NCBI RefSeq assembly: GCF_029873635.1
Contig: NC_080422.1
Location: 9,951,764 to 10,015,763 of the forward strand
Length of the DNA stretch: 64,000 bases
From: Malania oleifera
Taxonomy: Eukaryota > Streptophyta > Magnoliopsida > Santalales > Ximeniaceae
Direction: 5' to 3'
A model generated the notes under the pieces. It had not been told where the DNA came from and made no database searches. It worked only from the letters and a program-made list of their open reading frames with translations. The translations under genes were made by a program, and so were the position numbers. Shown piece by piece: positions 1 through 13,040 of this stretch (positions within the stretch are counted from its first letter, which is position 1; each line of letters begins with the position of its first letter).

Positions 1-1721
1 TTTGGGTTTCGGCCTAAAATCAAGGTAAGGCTCAGTTTTCGTTTCCGATCTAGTATATGTGTAGTAGTACGGATTGTAAGCATGTACTGTACAGTGGTTT
101 AAAGGTTTTGGAGTCTCAGTTTGTAGTTTTGAGGACCGTAGAGTTCGTAGTTAGACTTCAGATTAAGGTAAGGGGATTCAGTTTATATCAGTTCATTTTC
201 GAAATCAGGATCCGTAAGCTTGTAGGCTACGATCGTATGTATGTTTTGGCCACTTATTTGGGGAAATCTATCGGGTAAAATACGGGATTTTTGGGTTACG
301 GTTTTCAGGAAAATTAGGGATTTCGGGTATCATCTTTACTTTATTTTGGAAACTATTGGTTATGTTAAAATTGTACTATTGAGGTGACCGTAATCCATAT
401 TTGCATAAATTGTATACTTGAAATTGTAATTGATATGATTTGTCGTAAACCAAATAAGTGTGATATGTATGGGTGTATGTATTTGTTCCAGGTATTTGTA
501 AAATAGCTATTTGGCGGCTAATTACCGTACGCTGAAATGTATAGGAACGTGAGTTTTAAAATGATTCAAAGGATTTGTAAACCAGCCATGTATCGGTTAA
601 CTACTGTGGGCAAAAGTGGTCGGCTCTATATCTAGGGTGTGAAATATCACCAGTATGATTTAGCTGGTCACCTAAGGGTGTGTTCTACACCGTATGTAGC
701 AATGTAATCACTGTGGGCCTAGGTCGTCACAGCGTAGTTGTGCATGTGGCAATGTAATCGTGGTGAGACTAGGTGACCTTGTGTAATTGCGTATGTGGCA
801 ATGTAATCACTGTGGGCTTGAATCGTCGCTTTGTAATTGCGTGTGTAGCAATGTAATCGCCGTGAGACTAGGTGACATTGTGTAATTGCGTATGTAGCAA
901 TGTAATCACTATTGGGCCTGGGTTGTCGCATTGTAGTTGTGTATGTAGCAATGTAATCGATGTGAGACTAGGTGACCTTGTGTAGTTGCGTATGGAACAA
1001 TGTAATCACTGGGCCTCGGGTGTCGCAGCGTAGTTGCATATGTAGCAATGTAATCGCCATGAGACGAGGTGACCTTGAGTAGTTGCGAACTAGTGTGACG
1101 ACACTGACCGTATGTTTTGGGTATCGTATGTACTGGAATGGTTTTTTTGAAAATACTGGAACTGTATGGAACTGTATGTATATGTATGAAACTGTATAGA
1201 AATGTTTCGAACTGTATTGTATCTTTTATAGTGTTATGAAGTATGTAAAATAACACTAGTATGTCACACACTGATATAACCCGCTTTCTTCCTTATTGAG
1301 AGGTGTCTCACCCCGAATGTATGTACAATGTTTTTCAGGTCCCTCAAGTAGCCGTAAGTAGCATCCTATCATTTAGGAGCAAGGGTGTCGTAGCTACTGC
1401 TAGTACCTACTGGGTACGAGTTTTGGTATCCAGGTTGTCGGGATAGTTTTGTGCACACCTGGAGTATGTGTTGTAATTATGGGAATGGATATCCTAGTTT
1501 GTATAGACTCTGGTATGATACTGGTTGTGTATAAAAGAACGTATTTCGCTGCGTATTTTGGATGAGTATGGATGATTGTGTGTATGTATATGGGTATTCG
1601 TTCACCCCACGGGGTTGGACCCTCTATTTGTATTGTATCAGGTATGTTTTAAATTGATACAGAGACAGGTGAGGTTACTAAATTCATACCTGGGACCCAC
1701 CTGCAGGTTCGGGACGTGATA
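1..1721 (+). mobile_element. Diverged Gypsy LTR, 3' portion (same family as the 42128-52661 element)
   Basis: The sequence follows the order of the LTRs at 42600-43995 and 51330-52661: an 'aaaatcaaggtaag' start, a segment of repeats, a 'ttattgaggggtgtctcacccc'-like module near 1300 followed by 'tttttcaggt', and an end resembling the 'ggttcaggcatgaca' LTR terminus at 1706-1721. It begins before the window, so the promoter half is not visible. It differs from the 42-kb copies by many substitutions and by an expanded tandem repeat (692-1086). No coding region follows; whether this was a solo LTR or part of a whole element cannot be decided. Confidence 0.75.
692..1086 (+). repeat. 99-bp tandem repeat, four copies, each a dimer of about 49-bp halves
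   Basis: Copies start at 692, 791, 890 and 990, each opening with 'gtatg' followed by 'caatgtaatcac'. Each unit has two related halves: one ends in a 'gggcc..gtcgc' block, the other in 'gagactaggtgacc'. Periods are 99, 99, 100 and 97 bp. The homologous LTR positions at 43140-43400 and 51870-52120 hold only non-expanded, degenerate sequence, so the expansion is specific to this copy. Confidence 0.85.
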
Positions 1722-2211
1722 GTGGTTAAGTCTCAAAGTCTTTTTTTTTTAATTATTACCAGGAGTTTCTTTTAGAAAAGGTTGGTCAATTGTGAATTTG
1801 GGTTGCTAGTCAAAATTTAAAACAAAAATAGCACCTGACGTCACATTTTATTTAAAAGGGAAATGAAAAGGAAGTGTTACAAGGTTACAATGTAAGGTTG
1901 CAGTACAAGGGGATACGGGGGTACATCAATGCTAGAATTATAAAAAAACAAAAAGCAAAAATAAAAAAAAAATACAATGAAAAATGCAAAAGCCCTATAA
2001 TCCTCAAATGCCAGCTAGGAGCACTCCTCAGTTCACCTACGCACAAAAGAAGCATCAAAATCAGTTGATTGGAATTTCCAACAAAATAAAAATGTAAAAA
2101 GAAAATCACATGAGCAAAAGAGAGGTGGTTAAAAATATTCCCTACTAGCGCAGGGAATAAGGGAATTCTGTTAGCCTCATAGGAAAGAATTAGCGCCAAT
2201 AAGCCCCCCAA

Positions 2212-2233
2212 GCCTCCCTATAAATAGGGAGGC
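2212..2233 (+). promoter_or_regulatory. Perfect 10-bp inverted repeat centred on a TATA box
   Basis: The arms are gcctccctat and atagggaggc with a 2-bp 'aa' spacer, so CTATAAATAG lies exactly at the centre. A purine-rich leader-like segment follows. It resembles an LTR core promoter, although the owning element is not identified. Confidence 0.5.
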
Positions 2234-2396
2234 TCGCACTGTAGCTAGAGGAGCGAACAAGGAAGCATTATAAAAACCCTGTAGAAATTGAGAGAAAAAG
2301 AGAGTAAAGGCAGGGAACTGGGTGACACTCTGTAGAATTGAGAGAAATCAGGAAGGATAGAAAAAACCCTGTAGAAATTGAGAGAAATTGTAGCAT

Positions 2397-2496
<100 letters not shown>

Positions 2497-2594
2497 AGAA
2501 GTAGGATAGCCATTCATATAGCACAACATATATTCAGAGTACAAAACAACAATTCAGAAGTAGATGTGGAGCAATTCAAAAGCAGAAGCAAAGT

Positions 2595-4940
2595 TGAAAA
2601 GTAAGGTCTATTCCCAAGAGTGGGGGTGAATTGGGTTTTAAAAATTTCTTTGCAAACTCTAAGTTCCTTTCGTTAAGTATCAACCCCTTGTTAATATTAA
2701 CTTGATTACAATCACACTCTCAACACAATTCTTTTTAACCACCTTATTTAAAGTAACCAACAAAAGATGATTTTGCTAACTCAACTTTCAGAACTCCAAT
2801 AGATGAATATTCAGATCAGATTTTCTTTTCAGTATACTTCAAAGACAATATTGATATCTAAAAGTTATCTTGAGTATCTTGTAATTTTGTTTTAATAGAA
2901 TAATTTATTTCACAAGATTCATATAGACTGTGCATTCAACAATTTCAGCTTTCAAGGCTTTATTTTAAAAATCAATCCAATCAATCTTTTATGTTAAAGA
3001 CCAGCTTGAGCAACAACTCAGATTTTCTTTAATTAATGAATGAAGATGATGTCAAACTGAGTTTCAAAATATCAAATAAATAAGTCTCAGTTTTAAACAT
3101 TTAGCACTTCAATATATCAATTTCAAGTTCAAACCTTGATGTGAATACACAACCAATATCATATTTTAGTTTTGCTTTTGACTATGTCTATCCAACAAAC
3201 AGTATAGTATGCTGATAAAGAATCAAACTTAAAAATTTAGTAGCCTTTCAAAATTCAGTCTTTGATACCTATCAATCAACACATTTCCTTTAATCAAGGT
3301 TTCCGCAAACGATTAATAAGCGTACTCCCTTTAAGGTTTCTGCAAAAGATCAATCAACGTACTCCCTTTAATTAAAAGTTTTCCTTAATCTCAATATCAA
3401 TTTAATTTCCAGCACTTAAATGGACATCAACGCAATTTATATATGCAAAAAATTAAAGAGTAAGGGAAGAGAGTGAGACTGAGTTTTTTACGAGGTTCAG
3501 CTATACCCGCCTACGTTCTCGCCTTAGGCAACACACCTAAGGATTCCACTATACCACTCCTTTATGGGCCGGTACAACCTTACACACTCCTTTGTGGGTA
3601 GGGGCAACCTTTTACAATCCCTCATTCAACTAGGGTGGAGCCCCCTCTCCAAACGATACCCCACGCTCGGTATAACGATTCAATAGCCCTGAACCGTCAA
3701 GAGAACATGAAACAAATTTGGTGTACAAAGACACTCTCAACAAGAGCAAATTAGTACAATTAAAAATAATATACTTCAATTAAATAACAATATAGAAAGA
3801 TGAAGCTCAAATATATATCACTGGCTTCTTTCTTAGATTGAAATATTTAGAATTTATGCGCAAAGATCGGTGAGAAATTCTCAACAAGACTCAGTAGAAA
3901 CTTTAGTAAGTATGTGAGCAAGAGAGCTTTTTGAAGATTGTAAGCAAAAAGAGTTTGATTGCTGATTTTAATTCTTGGTGTCAAAAATCCTTTGCCTTGG
4001 GGGGTATTTATAGAGTTTAGAAAGTGTATTTCGTGTTCCCCAAGTGACTTGGAGTGCTTTCCAAGTTTTCACAAAGTTTGGTGGCCAAGAAATCACTTTT
4101 GGAAAGTTTTAAATGTTGTTTTAAAGTAGTCGTTACGAGGTTCAGTCACCTGAACTTGAAATTCATCGTATTTTTGAAGTTAGTACATGGTCAGTCACCT
4201 GACCAGACAAGGGTCAGTGGCCTGAATAGGTTCTATCTGTTGTTCAGTCGCCTGAACAGATATGGTCAGCCGCTTGACAACTTCAACTACCGTTCAACAT
4301 TTTAGTCATAACGTTTTCTATACAATTTTAAATTAAACGTTCTTGGTATCAACAGAAAGCTAAGAGAAAATCCCACAACTTTCATGTTGAATACTCTTTA
4401 AGATAAGGAGCGTTTGATAGATAAAAATGCACATCAATACAGATATAAAAGAAATAACAGAATTTGGAAAATCTTGTTTTGGTGCTTTTCATTCCAAAAG
4501 TAATTTTAACCTTTTTGAAATAACTTTTGACCTTATAAAAATTTTTTTTCAAGTATTTTGAAAGGTATCTAGTTTCAAGAAATTAACCTAAGAGTTTCAT
4601 GTATCCGTACTGAAATCACTTGAAGTACTTACATGAGACTTCTTAAGACTTATACATTCTAAGCACTTAAGTCTTCATGCTTTTCCATTTCTTGAGTCTA
4701 TCTTGACTTCCAACTTCAATTGACTTTAAGTTTCATCAAATCATCTTTGAATTCATGCTTTAATAGTATAAGCTTTATGAGATCTTCTTTCTTTGGAGTA
4801 TAAGCTTTTAATAATCCTTGTGTGCATTTGACCTCATATTCACATACTTGAGTCCTGAAATATCATCACTTAACCAAATATGTTAAGTTCTTTTAGTTTG
4901 TTATCATCAAAATAAGATTTTAAGTCTTGTAAGACCAACA
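2595..4940 (-). repeat. 3' LTR of the SIRE-like element
   Basis: Co-linear with 7906-9652 plus 13604-14191 over its whole length. A minus-strand TATA box (CTATAAATACCCC) lies at 4003-4015. Upstream of it on that strand (4141-4280) is a run of 'cagtcgcctgaac'-type motifs, in the same place relative to the TATA box as the palindrome arrays of the other LTRs. Confidence 0.88.
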
Positions 4941-5925
4941 ATCTCCCCCTTTTTTATGATGATAAATAAGGAATAAAAAATTGAGTAAGCCTTAAAAAGG
5001 CTCCCCCTTTCAATAAGCATCATCTTAACACCATTTGCAATATCAAAATCAATTTCAATATTATGCTCATATACATTATTTCATAGTTGAGCCAATATAC
5101 ATGCTTAGGTATGTAGTGTATGCTAGTGTCATGCACAATTTTTACCCAAAAATTATTCTTCTTTTGACATCGATCAAAAAGAGTAAGATATCAAGAAAAT
5201 ATATAAATGTTAAGGCAAAGAACAAACATAAGCAAAAATTTGCATTCATCATGCATAAAAAGATAGACAACAAGTTCCGAAGTAGCATAAGAAAATACAA
5301 CAGATTGTATATCAGAATTTCCATAAATTATGATTTCATAGCTTAACAAATCTAACTCCCCCTCAATGAAATGTATTTCATGTTCAATAAATTCATAATT
5401 TCATTCTTGAAGGACAAACTATGTATGCATGAAGGTATCAAGATTACCAATCATGCTTTTAAATTTATCATGCCATACTCAAATATCAATTTATTTCATG
5501 TAAGTGTTCATGAATACCAATATCAAGAATAATACCAATATCATGTCAATATCATCAATATCATAATATGCTTATGTTTAGCAAGTTATTTTTATTTTGC
5601 AACTCAATCTCTCTCTTTTGATTTATCATTTTATCAAGCTTCAAATGACTTTCTAAATTTCAAAGATGAGCCTTGTATAATCCAAACTTTCTTGATTTGT
5701 GGCCAACAATACCATTTGTTTCAATGTTATAGTCGTCAATAAGTTCATAAACTCTACTTTAAGATTTTCCATTTCAACTAGTTCAATATCCTTGTATTAA
5801 ATTGGATTAAGTAGCTTTTTATATATTGAACAAGGAGAAATTTTCTTCTTATATTTGAATTGACTATCTTGAATATTGTAGGCTATGGAGGCATCCCTTT
5901 TCATTTTAGTATAGATTTAACTTTC
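4941..5925 (-). other. SIRE-like internal region 3' of gag: purine tract and non-coding remnant
   Basis: The purine tract 'aaaaaagggggagat' (minus strand, 4941-4955) abuts the LTR start. The rest is AT-rich with no recognisable pol domain in any frame. A complete SIRE element would carry several kilobases of protease, integrase, RT and RNase H here, so pol has been lost or was never present. Confidence 0.6.
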
Positions 5926-7847
5926 TTAATTTCTGAAAATGGATTGACTAATCCTAATATTTTTGGAGTCCTTAGATTGTGAACTAGACTTTTTATCTTG
6001 ATACCCATACTTTCTTGGGTCCGAATGGCTTAACAAGAGATGTTTTTTTACTTTCCAAACTTGTTTAGTTTTCACACCCTTTCTCTTTAATGGACATTCA
6101 AACTTAATGTGTCCTTTTTTCTTACATAAGAAGCATGTGGTGTGAATGTAAGCATTTGAAGAGGTGCTAGCATAATCTTTGGAGGCTTTTGCAAAGTACC
6201 TCATGTATAAATTCTTTTTCCTAGTATTCTCAACTCCATTGAATCCTATACCTTATTTATTCAAGGATATTCTTTGTGCGCCAATCATTTTATCAAGATT
6301 TTATTTTCCTATAGTGAAGTTGTAAATAATTTTATTTTGATCCTCAATTTTATTTTCAAGGTAAAGTATTTCTGAATTTTTAATTCTTTTGCAATTAACT
6401 TGCAGTCTTACTAGTTCTTTAGTCATCTGATTTATTTTGCTTTCAAGTTCATCAATGATTAGGTCCTTTTCTTTTTCAATCAAAGCTTGAGATCTTAAAT
6501 CTTCTAGTTCTTTTATCATCTTTTCATTCTTACTTTCTAATCTCTTGATTTTTAGATCATTTTCTCTTTCAGTAAGATTTTTAGATTCTAATTCTTTTAT
6601 CACAGCTTCATTCTTATTTTTCAATGAAGTATATAGTTTAGTTACTTTAACTAAAATATTATGAGCTTTGAATAATTCCATTTGTAATTCTTTATAAGAT
6701 GGTCTACTCTCATCATTAGATTCATCTAATGAATCATCACAAGAATCATTAAATGATTTGGATGAAGGGCTTTGTACGTTATCAACGTCCCATGTCATAA
6801 GACAACCATTTGACATCTCTTGATTGCTTGATTCACTCTCCGAACTACTTGAGCTTATATTGTCCCATGTAGTTGCCTTTATTGCCCTTTTCTTTTTCTT
6901 CTTAGTATCCTTTTTAAGTTGTGGATAATCTGGTTTAATATGTCCAACTTTCTTGCAATTATAACATGTTGTAAGTTCAGTCTTTGTTTTCTTCTTATTA
7001 ATTTCTCCTTCATTTGATTTTAAATCTCGAAGGTTTCTTTTAATTTTATTCTTCTTCCTAAGGATTTTTGCGAGTTTCTTGGTTATGAAGGCTACATCAT
7101 TTATATCAATCACTTCTTCATCTTCATCACTAGCGCTTTCACTTGAAGCTTTAAATGCAATGGATTCCTTGTTTTTAGATTTTCCACTTCTTTCATTTAT
7201 TGCCATCTCATAAGTGAGTAGAGATCCAATTAATTCATCTAAGGAGGTATTTTTAAGATTTCTTCCTTCCGTAAAGATGGTGGCTTTAGGTTCCCATATT
7301 GGTTTAAATCCTCTAAGGATTTTTCAAATAATTTCATAAGTTAAGTAATTTTTCCCTAAGCACTAAGGGAGTTTATTATGTGAGTGAACCTAGTGTACAT
7401 ACTAGTGATGGTTTCATCCGGATTCATCTTAAAAGCTTCATACTCACTTGTGAGCATGTCGATTATATTATATCTAGCATCAATCGTTCCTTCATGGGTT
7501 ACTTCAAGTTTGTCCCAAATTTCTTTGGTTGATTTACATGCCCTGACCCTATTGAATTCATTTACATCAAGAGTACAATATAAAGCATTCATAGCACTTG
7601 AATTTACTTATAACATCTTGTGGTCATTGTCGGTCATCTCTTTTTCTTCTTTAGGTATTTCTTTACCATCCATGATTTTAGTTGGGATAAGGTCACCATG
7701 TGTGACAACTTTCCATGATTTCCAATCCATAGTTTGTAGATAAATTCTCATTCTTTGTTTTCAAAAGGTGTAGTTTATACGACAAAAGAGGGGTGGTCTA
7801 TAAGAGGATTGACAGTCGGCAAAGGGAGATATGCCTAGGTGTGCCAT
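5926..7847 (-). pseudogene. SIRE/Copia-type Gag (UBN2-like) with two zinc knuckles, frameshifted
   Basis: The structural (nucleocapsid) protein of the element, now broken. The likely start is the ATG at 7847, about 45 bases after the primer-binding site. An N-terminal part containing 'IYLQTMDWKSWK' is followed by the typical 'CKSTKEIWDKLEVTHEGT' segment (7356-7592). After a frameshift near 7355 the frame at 6301-7206 carries a CCHC-type knuckle, 'CYNCKKVGHIKPDYP', in which the last Cys is replaced by Tyr. A long Lys/Glu-rich coiled-coil follows. A second knuckle, 'CFLCKKKGHIKFEC', lies in 5926-6204 and is intact. Stops near 7613, 7355 and 6250 prevent translation of one product. This two-knuckle layout with an intervening coiled coil is what I know from SIRE-type elements. 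No pol follows. Confidence 0.8.
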
Positions 7848-7890
7848 AAAGATCTTTGTGTAGCTTCTAGGTTAAGATTTGCTACAACCT

Positions 7891-7905
7891 CGCTTTGATA
7901 CCAAT
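7891..7905 (-). other. Primer-binding site (tRNA-iMet type) of the SIRE-like element
   Basis: Minus-strand ATTGGTATCAAAGCG directly abuts the 5' LTR end. It differs from the usual TGGTATCAGAGC by one base. Confidence 0.85.
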
Positions 7906-9726
7906 TGAAAAGTAAGGTGTACTCCCAAGAGGGGGGTGAATAGGGTTTTAAAAATTTCTTTGCAAACTCTAAGTTCCTTTCGTTAAGTATCAACCCCTTG
8001 TTAAGATTAACTTGATTACAATCACACTCTCAACACAATTCTTTTTAACCACCTTATTTAAAGTAACCAACAAAATTTGATATTGCTAATCTCAACTTTC
8101 AGAACTCCAATAGATGAATATTCAAATCAGATTTTCTTTTTAGTATACTTCGAAGACAATATTGATATTTGCAAGTTATCTTGAGTATCTTGTAATTTTG
8201 TTTCAATAGAATAATTTATTTCACAAGATTCATATCAGCTGTGCATTCAACAATTTCAGCTTTTAAGGCTTTATCTGAAAATTCAATCCAATCAATCTTT
8301 TATGTTAAAGATCAGCTTGAGTAACAATTCAGATTTTCTTTAATTAATGAATGAAGATGATGTCAAACTGAGTTTCAAAATATCAAATAAGTAAGTCTCA
8401 GCTTTAAACATTCAACACTTCAATATATCAATTTCAAGTTCAAACCTTGATGTGAATACACAACCAATATCAAATTTTAGTTTTGCATTTGAATATGTCA
8501 ATCCAACAAACAATATAGTATGCTGATAAAGAATCAAACTTAAAAATTCAGCAGCCTTTCAAAATTCAGTCTTTGATATCTATCAATCAACACACTTCCT
8601 TTAATCAAGATTTCTGCAAACGATTAATCAACGTATTGCCTTTAAGGTTTCCGCAAAAGATCAATTAACGCACTCCCTTTAATTAAAAGTTTTCTTCAAT
8701 TTCAATATCAATTTAATTTCCATCACTTAAATGAACATCCACGCCATTTATATATATAAAAAATTAAAGAGTAAGGGAAGAGAGTGAGACCAAGTTTTTT
8801 ACGAGGTTCGACTATACCTGCTTATGTCCTCGCCTTAGGCAACACACTTAAGGATTCCACTATACCACTCCTTTACGGGCAGGAGCAACCTTACACACTC
8901 CTTTGCGAGTAGGAGCAACCTTTTACAATCCCTCCTTCAACTAGGGTGGAGCCCCCTTTCCAAGCGATACCCTACGCTCAATACAACGATTCAACAGCCC
9001 TGAACGATCAAGAGAACAAGAAATAAATTTGGTGTACAAAGACACTCTCAACAAGAGCAGATTAGTACAATTAAAAACAATATACTTCAATAAAATAATA
9101 ATATAAAAAGTTGAAGCTCAAGTGTATATCACCAGGTTCTTTCTTAGATTGAAAGATTTAGAATTTATGCGCAAAAATCAGTGAGAAATTCTCAACAAGA
9201 CTTGGTAGAAACTTTAGCAAGTATGTGAGCAAGAGAGCTTTTTGAAGATTGTAAGCAAAAAGGGCTTGATTTATGATTTTAATTCTTGGTGTCTAAAATC
9301 CTTTGTCTTGGGGGGTATTTATAGAGTTTAGAAGGTGTATTTCGTGTTCCCCAAGTGACTTGGAGTGTTTCCCAAGTTTTCACAAAGTTTGGTGGCCAAA
9401 AAATCACTTTTGGAAAGTTTTAAACGTTGTTTTAAAATAGCCGTTACGAGGTTCAGTCACCTGAACTCATTGGGTCAGTCGTCTGAACTTGAAATTAAGC
9501 ATATTTTTTAAGTCAGTACAGGGTCAATCGCCTGACCAAACAAGAGTCAGTCGCCTGAACAGATATGGTCAACCGCTTGACAACTTCAACTACCTTTCAG
9601 TATTTTGGTCATAACCTTTTCTATACAACTCCAAATTAGATGTTCTTGATATTGTTGTTTATGGTGTGACTTTTATACTTGGAGTTTCATAAATAAGGGA
9701 AGGAAGAACAACATTGAGGGGCTGCA

Positions 9727-9893
9727 TAGTAGGGACTCGTCGATGAGTGCCCTGAGCTCGTCGACGAGTAGATACTGAGAGTTAGTATTTCTCAGAATTG
9801 AAGACTCGTCGACGAGAGTATGGACACATCGATGAGTGGTTTTCTTCATATCATCGATGAATTCTTGTACTCATCAACGAGTGTCGCCTAGGT
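9727..9893 (+). promoter_or_regulatory. Palindrome array in the 5' LTR of the nested Copia
   Basis: At least six variants of CTCGTCGACGAG occur in about 170 bp. The 3' LTR has the matching array at 13136-13290, where several sites have changed by C/T or G/A transitions. Confidence 0.75.
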
Positions 9894-10202
9894 CGCGAAG
9901 AGAAATTTAAAATTTGAATTTGGACATTATGGTGGTTGGGTATTTAGAGGGAAATCTCAGAGAAACTTCTATTTATGTATTTCTGAATGTATTTTGTTTA
10001 TAGAGAACTTTGTAAGACTAGTGTATTGTTGTTCTTCACATTATAGTGGATATTGAGTACCATTTGCTTTATTCTAATGTGATAAATTATTGTTTCTCAT
10101 CTATATTGGTTGTGTGTTGTTGATGCTTGGTAATTTTTTGCAAGTTTACATCTTCCGGTGTGTGTGTGTGTGTGTATCCTATACTCAATTCAAATTACAA
10201 CA

Positions 10203-10217
10203 AATCAGTATCAGAGA
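10203..10217 (+). other. Degenerate primer-binding site of the nested Copia
   Basis: 'aatcagtatcagaga' directly follows the LTR end. It resembles TGGTATCAGAGC (tRNA-iMet) with two mismatches. Confidence 0.7.
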
Positions 10218-10227
10218 GATAGTTGTT

Positions 10228-11591
10228 ATGGCATCGGGATCTTCTTCTACAAGATTTGATGTTGTCAAATTTGATGGAATTGGAAACTTCGGTTTGTGGC
10301 AGAGGAGGGTAAAGGATATTCTTGTGCAACAGGAATTGACTAAGGCTCTGCGTGGTGTTCAACCAATTGGAATGGATGAGGCAACATGGAGAGAATTGGA
10401 AGCAAATGTTGTTTCTACAATACGCTTGTGTTTGACTGATGAAGTTCTCTATCATGTTATAAAGGAGGATTCTCCAATGGCTATGTGGCGAAAGCTTCAA
10501 AGCCGATATATGTCTAAATCCTTGTCGAACAAACTTTTTTCTAAGCAAAGATTATATTGGCTTAAGATGGTTCAGGGTTCGGATTTGAACCAACATATTA
10601 ACTTAATCAAATTGTGAGTGATTTGGCACGTGTTAAAGTAATGTTCGAGGAGGAAGATAAAGCATTGATTCTATTAAATTCCCTTCCTACATCTCAAACT
10701 TATGAAAATTTGGTTACAACTCTTACATGGGGCAAAGATAATATGAATTTGGAAGAAGTGACAAGTGCATTGCTTGGTTTTCATCAAAGAATGGTGATTA
10801 GCAATGAAGCTTCACATGGTGAAGGACTTGTTGTAAAAGGTAATCAAGAATATGGGAGACATAAGTCCCAAGGTAAATATCGGTTGCAGTCCGGGAAGAA
10901 GAAGAAAGACGTGAAATGCTTTAAGTGCGGCGAAATTGGGCATATAAGGCTAGAATGTCCAGAGTGGAAGAAAGGGAATTCTGAAAATCAGCAAGGTTCG
11001 TCAAAATCTGCGTGTGTAGTCGAAGGAGATTCAGAATGCAGTGATAGAGATATGTTGTGTATTTCATCGGGTTTGGAGTGCCTCATAGAAGACTCTTGGA
11101 TTCTAGATACCACATGCTCTTATCATATGACAGCAAACAGAAAATGGTTTGACACCTACAGGTCAGTCAATACTAGTTGTGTTTTGATGGGAAATAATAT
11201 TTCATGCAAAAGACTTGGTATTGGAGATGTAAAAATAAAAATGTATGATGGTGTTGTAAGAATTATATATGATGTAAGGCATGTGGAAGGTCTAGAAAAG
11301 AGTGTTATTTCATTGGGTATTTTAGACTGTAACGAGTATAGTTACGAGTCTGAAAGAGGAGAAATGAAGGTGTGTGAAAGATATTCGATAGTGATGGAAG
11401 GAGAAAAGATAGAGGGAAATATCTATGTACTGCAGGGTGTTACGGTTGTAGGTGGAGATGCAGCCGTTGAATCTGAATCTGTTACTTTGTGGTATATGCA
11501 GTTGAAGCATATGAATGACTACATATATTCAGATGTTTGGGAATCGATAATGATAGCATCAAAGGAGAGACATATGTATTTTGTGAGTTGA
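10228..11591 (+). pseudogene. Copia gag-protease fusion, frameshifted and truncated before the integrase core
   Basis: The start is the ATG at 10228 (MASGSSSTRFDVVKFDG), 25 bases after the LTR; the open frame extends further upstream only through the LTR. The first frame, to 10617, encodes a Tork-like Gag N-terminus. A one-base deletion near 10600 moves the reading frame, and Gag continues from about 10614. A CCHC knuckle 'CFKCGEIGHIRLEC' lies around 10918-10959. The protease region has 'ILDTTCSYHMT', in which the third residue of the usual D-[ST]-G triad is Thr. Near 11510 the sequence jumps from 'LKHMN', the start of the pre-integrase zinc region, straight to 'SDVWESIMIASK', the start of the integrase core. 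The HHCC zinc residues are therefore deleted. The frame stops at 11591. The product cannot be functional. Confidence 0.85.
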
Positions 11592-13040
11592 TCATGAAAG
11601 GTCTTGGTGTACTTCATGCAGTGGCTGAGGTGGAGAACCAGCCCGAGAGAGAAATCCTTACGTTAAACATAGGGTACTGAGTACACTGGTTTCGTTCAAG
11701 AAGTTTTGTGAGCAAGGAAGGTTATATGCAGGGCTTGCAGGGTATTTCTTGGTGAAATAAGTGAGTATGACACATTTCTCGAGTAATCGATCGCCAAAAT
11801 CAATCCCCAAAAGTATTTCTAGATAGGAAAATCGCAAGTATATTGTGGGCATGTTTTTGCGGTAGACTACTCGGTTGTGAATGGATGTCCATTGGTGCAC
11901 TATTCTAGTGATGGAGGATCTAGGCTTGGTGTTTTGTCTGGACAGTACCTCTTTCTTTATTCACTAAGAAAGCAGGGTGCAAGTTGGGTGATCCTGTGGC
12001 AAATAAAGGGGTGATCGAGGACATGACTTTTTGTTGATGAAGTCATGGGGCAGCGTACTCAGGTAAAGGAAGAGAAATAGAAATGTCAGAAATTGTGGTG
12101 GCAGCAATCATGTTATTTAGGTGGAGTTAGGGACTCAAGACAGAAATGCGGGGAGTTCTAACTCAGGTTAACAATATCACGGATTAAATGGGCTTGTGAT
12201 GCAGGTGGAGCAATAGACTCAGGGTAGAGATGGCATTGATCATTTTTCAGGGAGTTTTAGCTCGAGAGATCCACAAAATCATGGTAAACTCATGTGCACT
12301 ATCAGACCATCACTCAGGTGTGTGAGATGGTTAGGTTTCCAATATGGAAGAGGGTGATAAAATGCAGTGGAGTGATATGTTTGTTTTGTATAGATGACAT
12401 GTTATTGGCTGGAAATGCTTTAACTGAGGCTTTAATCAGTTGAAAACTATGTTGAAAGGTTTTTGCATGAATGTATTGGGTACAACCAAGATGGGTCTTG
12501 GTTTATTGATTCACATGGACAAAGCAGTAGGGAGATTGGTATTATCTCATGGTGGCTTTGTGAATGGAACCATAGGGAGACTTTGTTTGCCGTCTTAAGG
12601 GGGTTCTGTGGAGAATCGTTGTGAAATGTCTACTGCTCGGTACCCAGGGATGGACCGTGATGTCCAGGATATGTCAAAGGTCCTCCATGATTGTGTAAAT
12701 GAGGTGTTTCAGCAGGCAACAAAGTGGATCGTTAGTTGTGAGATTTGTTGAAGACTATGTAGGGATCTTTGGTAATATAAGGTTTGCAGCAGTGTTTGTT
12801 TATTGTTGTTGGAAGGCTTTGTTGGAAGCCTAGGGTGAAGTCTTTGGGTGATGAATCTACAACTGTATCGGGGTTGATGGTAGAAGTTGAAGCTGCCATT
12901 GATAAGTTCAAGCGGTATTGCTTGGACTTGGTATTTGTCTCCAAGTGTTAGAAAGGAGACATAACCCAACTGAGCGATTCAAGTTCAAGGTGGAGCAATT
13001 CATATGTTTTTCAGTATTCTCCTAGGGGGCGTATATTCGC
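11592..13040 (+). pseudogene. Collapsed Copia integrase/RT/RNase H remnants
   Basis: No long open frame remains. At 12385-12590 translated pieces such as 'DDMLLAGN', 'LKTMLKGF' and 'LVLSHGGFV' match the YVDD region and downstream RT of the 55.2-kb and 29-kb Copias. At 12620-12690 'RDVQDMSKV' corresponds to the segment before RNase H, and near 12720 'TKWIV' corresponds to 'VKWILRYL'. Most of integrase, the N-terminal RT and nearly all of RNase H are missing or unrecognisable. 11592-12350 shows only scattered similarity. Confidence 0.65.

Noticed and set aside
719..1271. Tandem-repeat protein on the minus strand (YIATYA repeats)
   Set aside because: Direct consequence of the 99-bp DNA repeat inside an LTR; no start context or domain.
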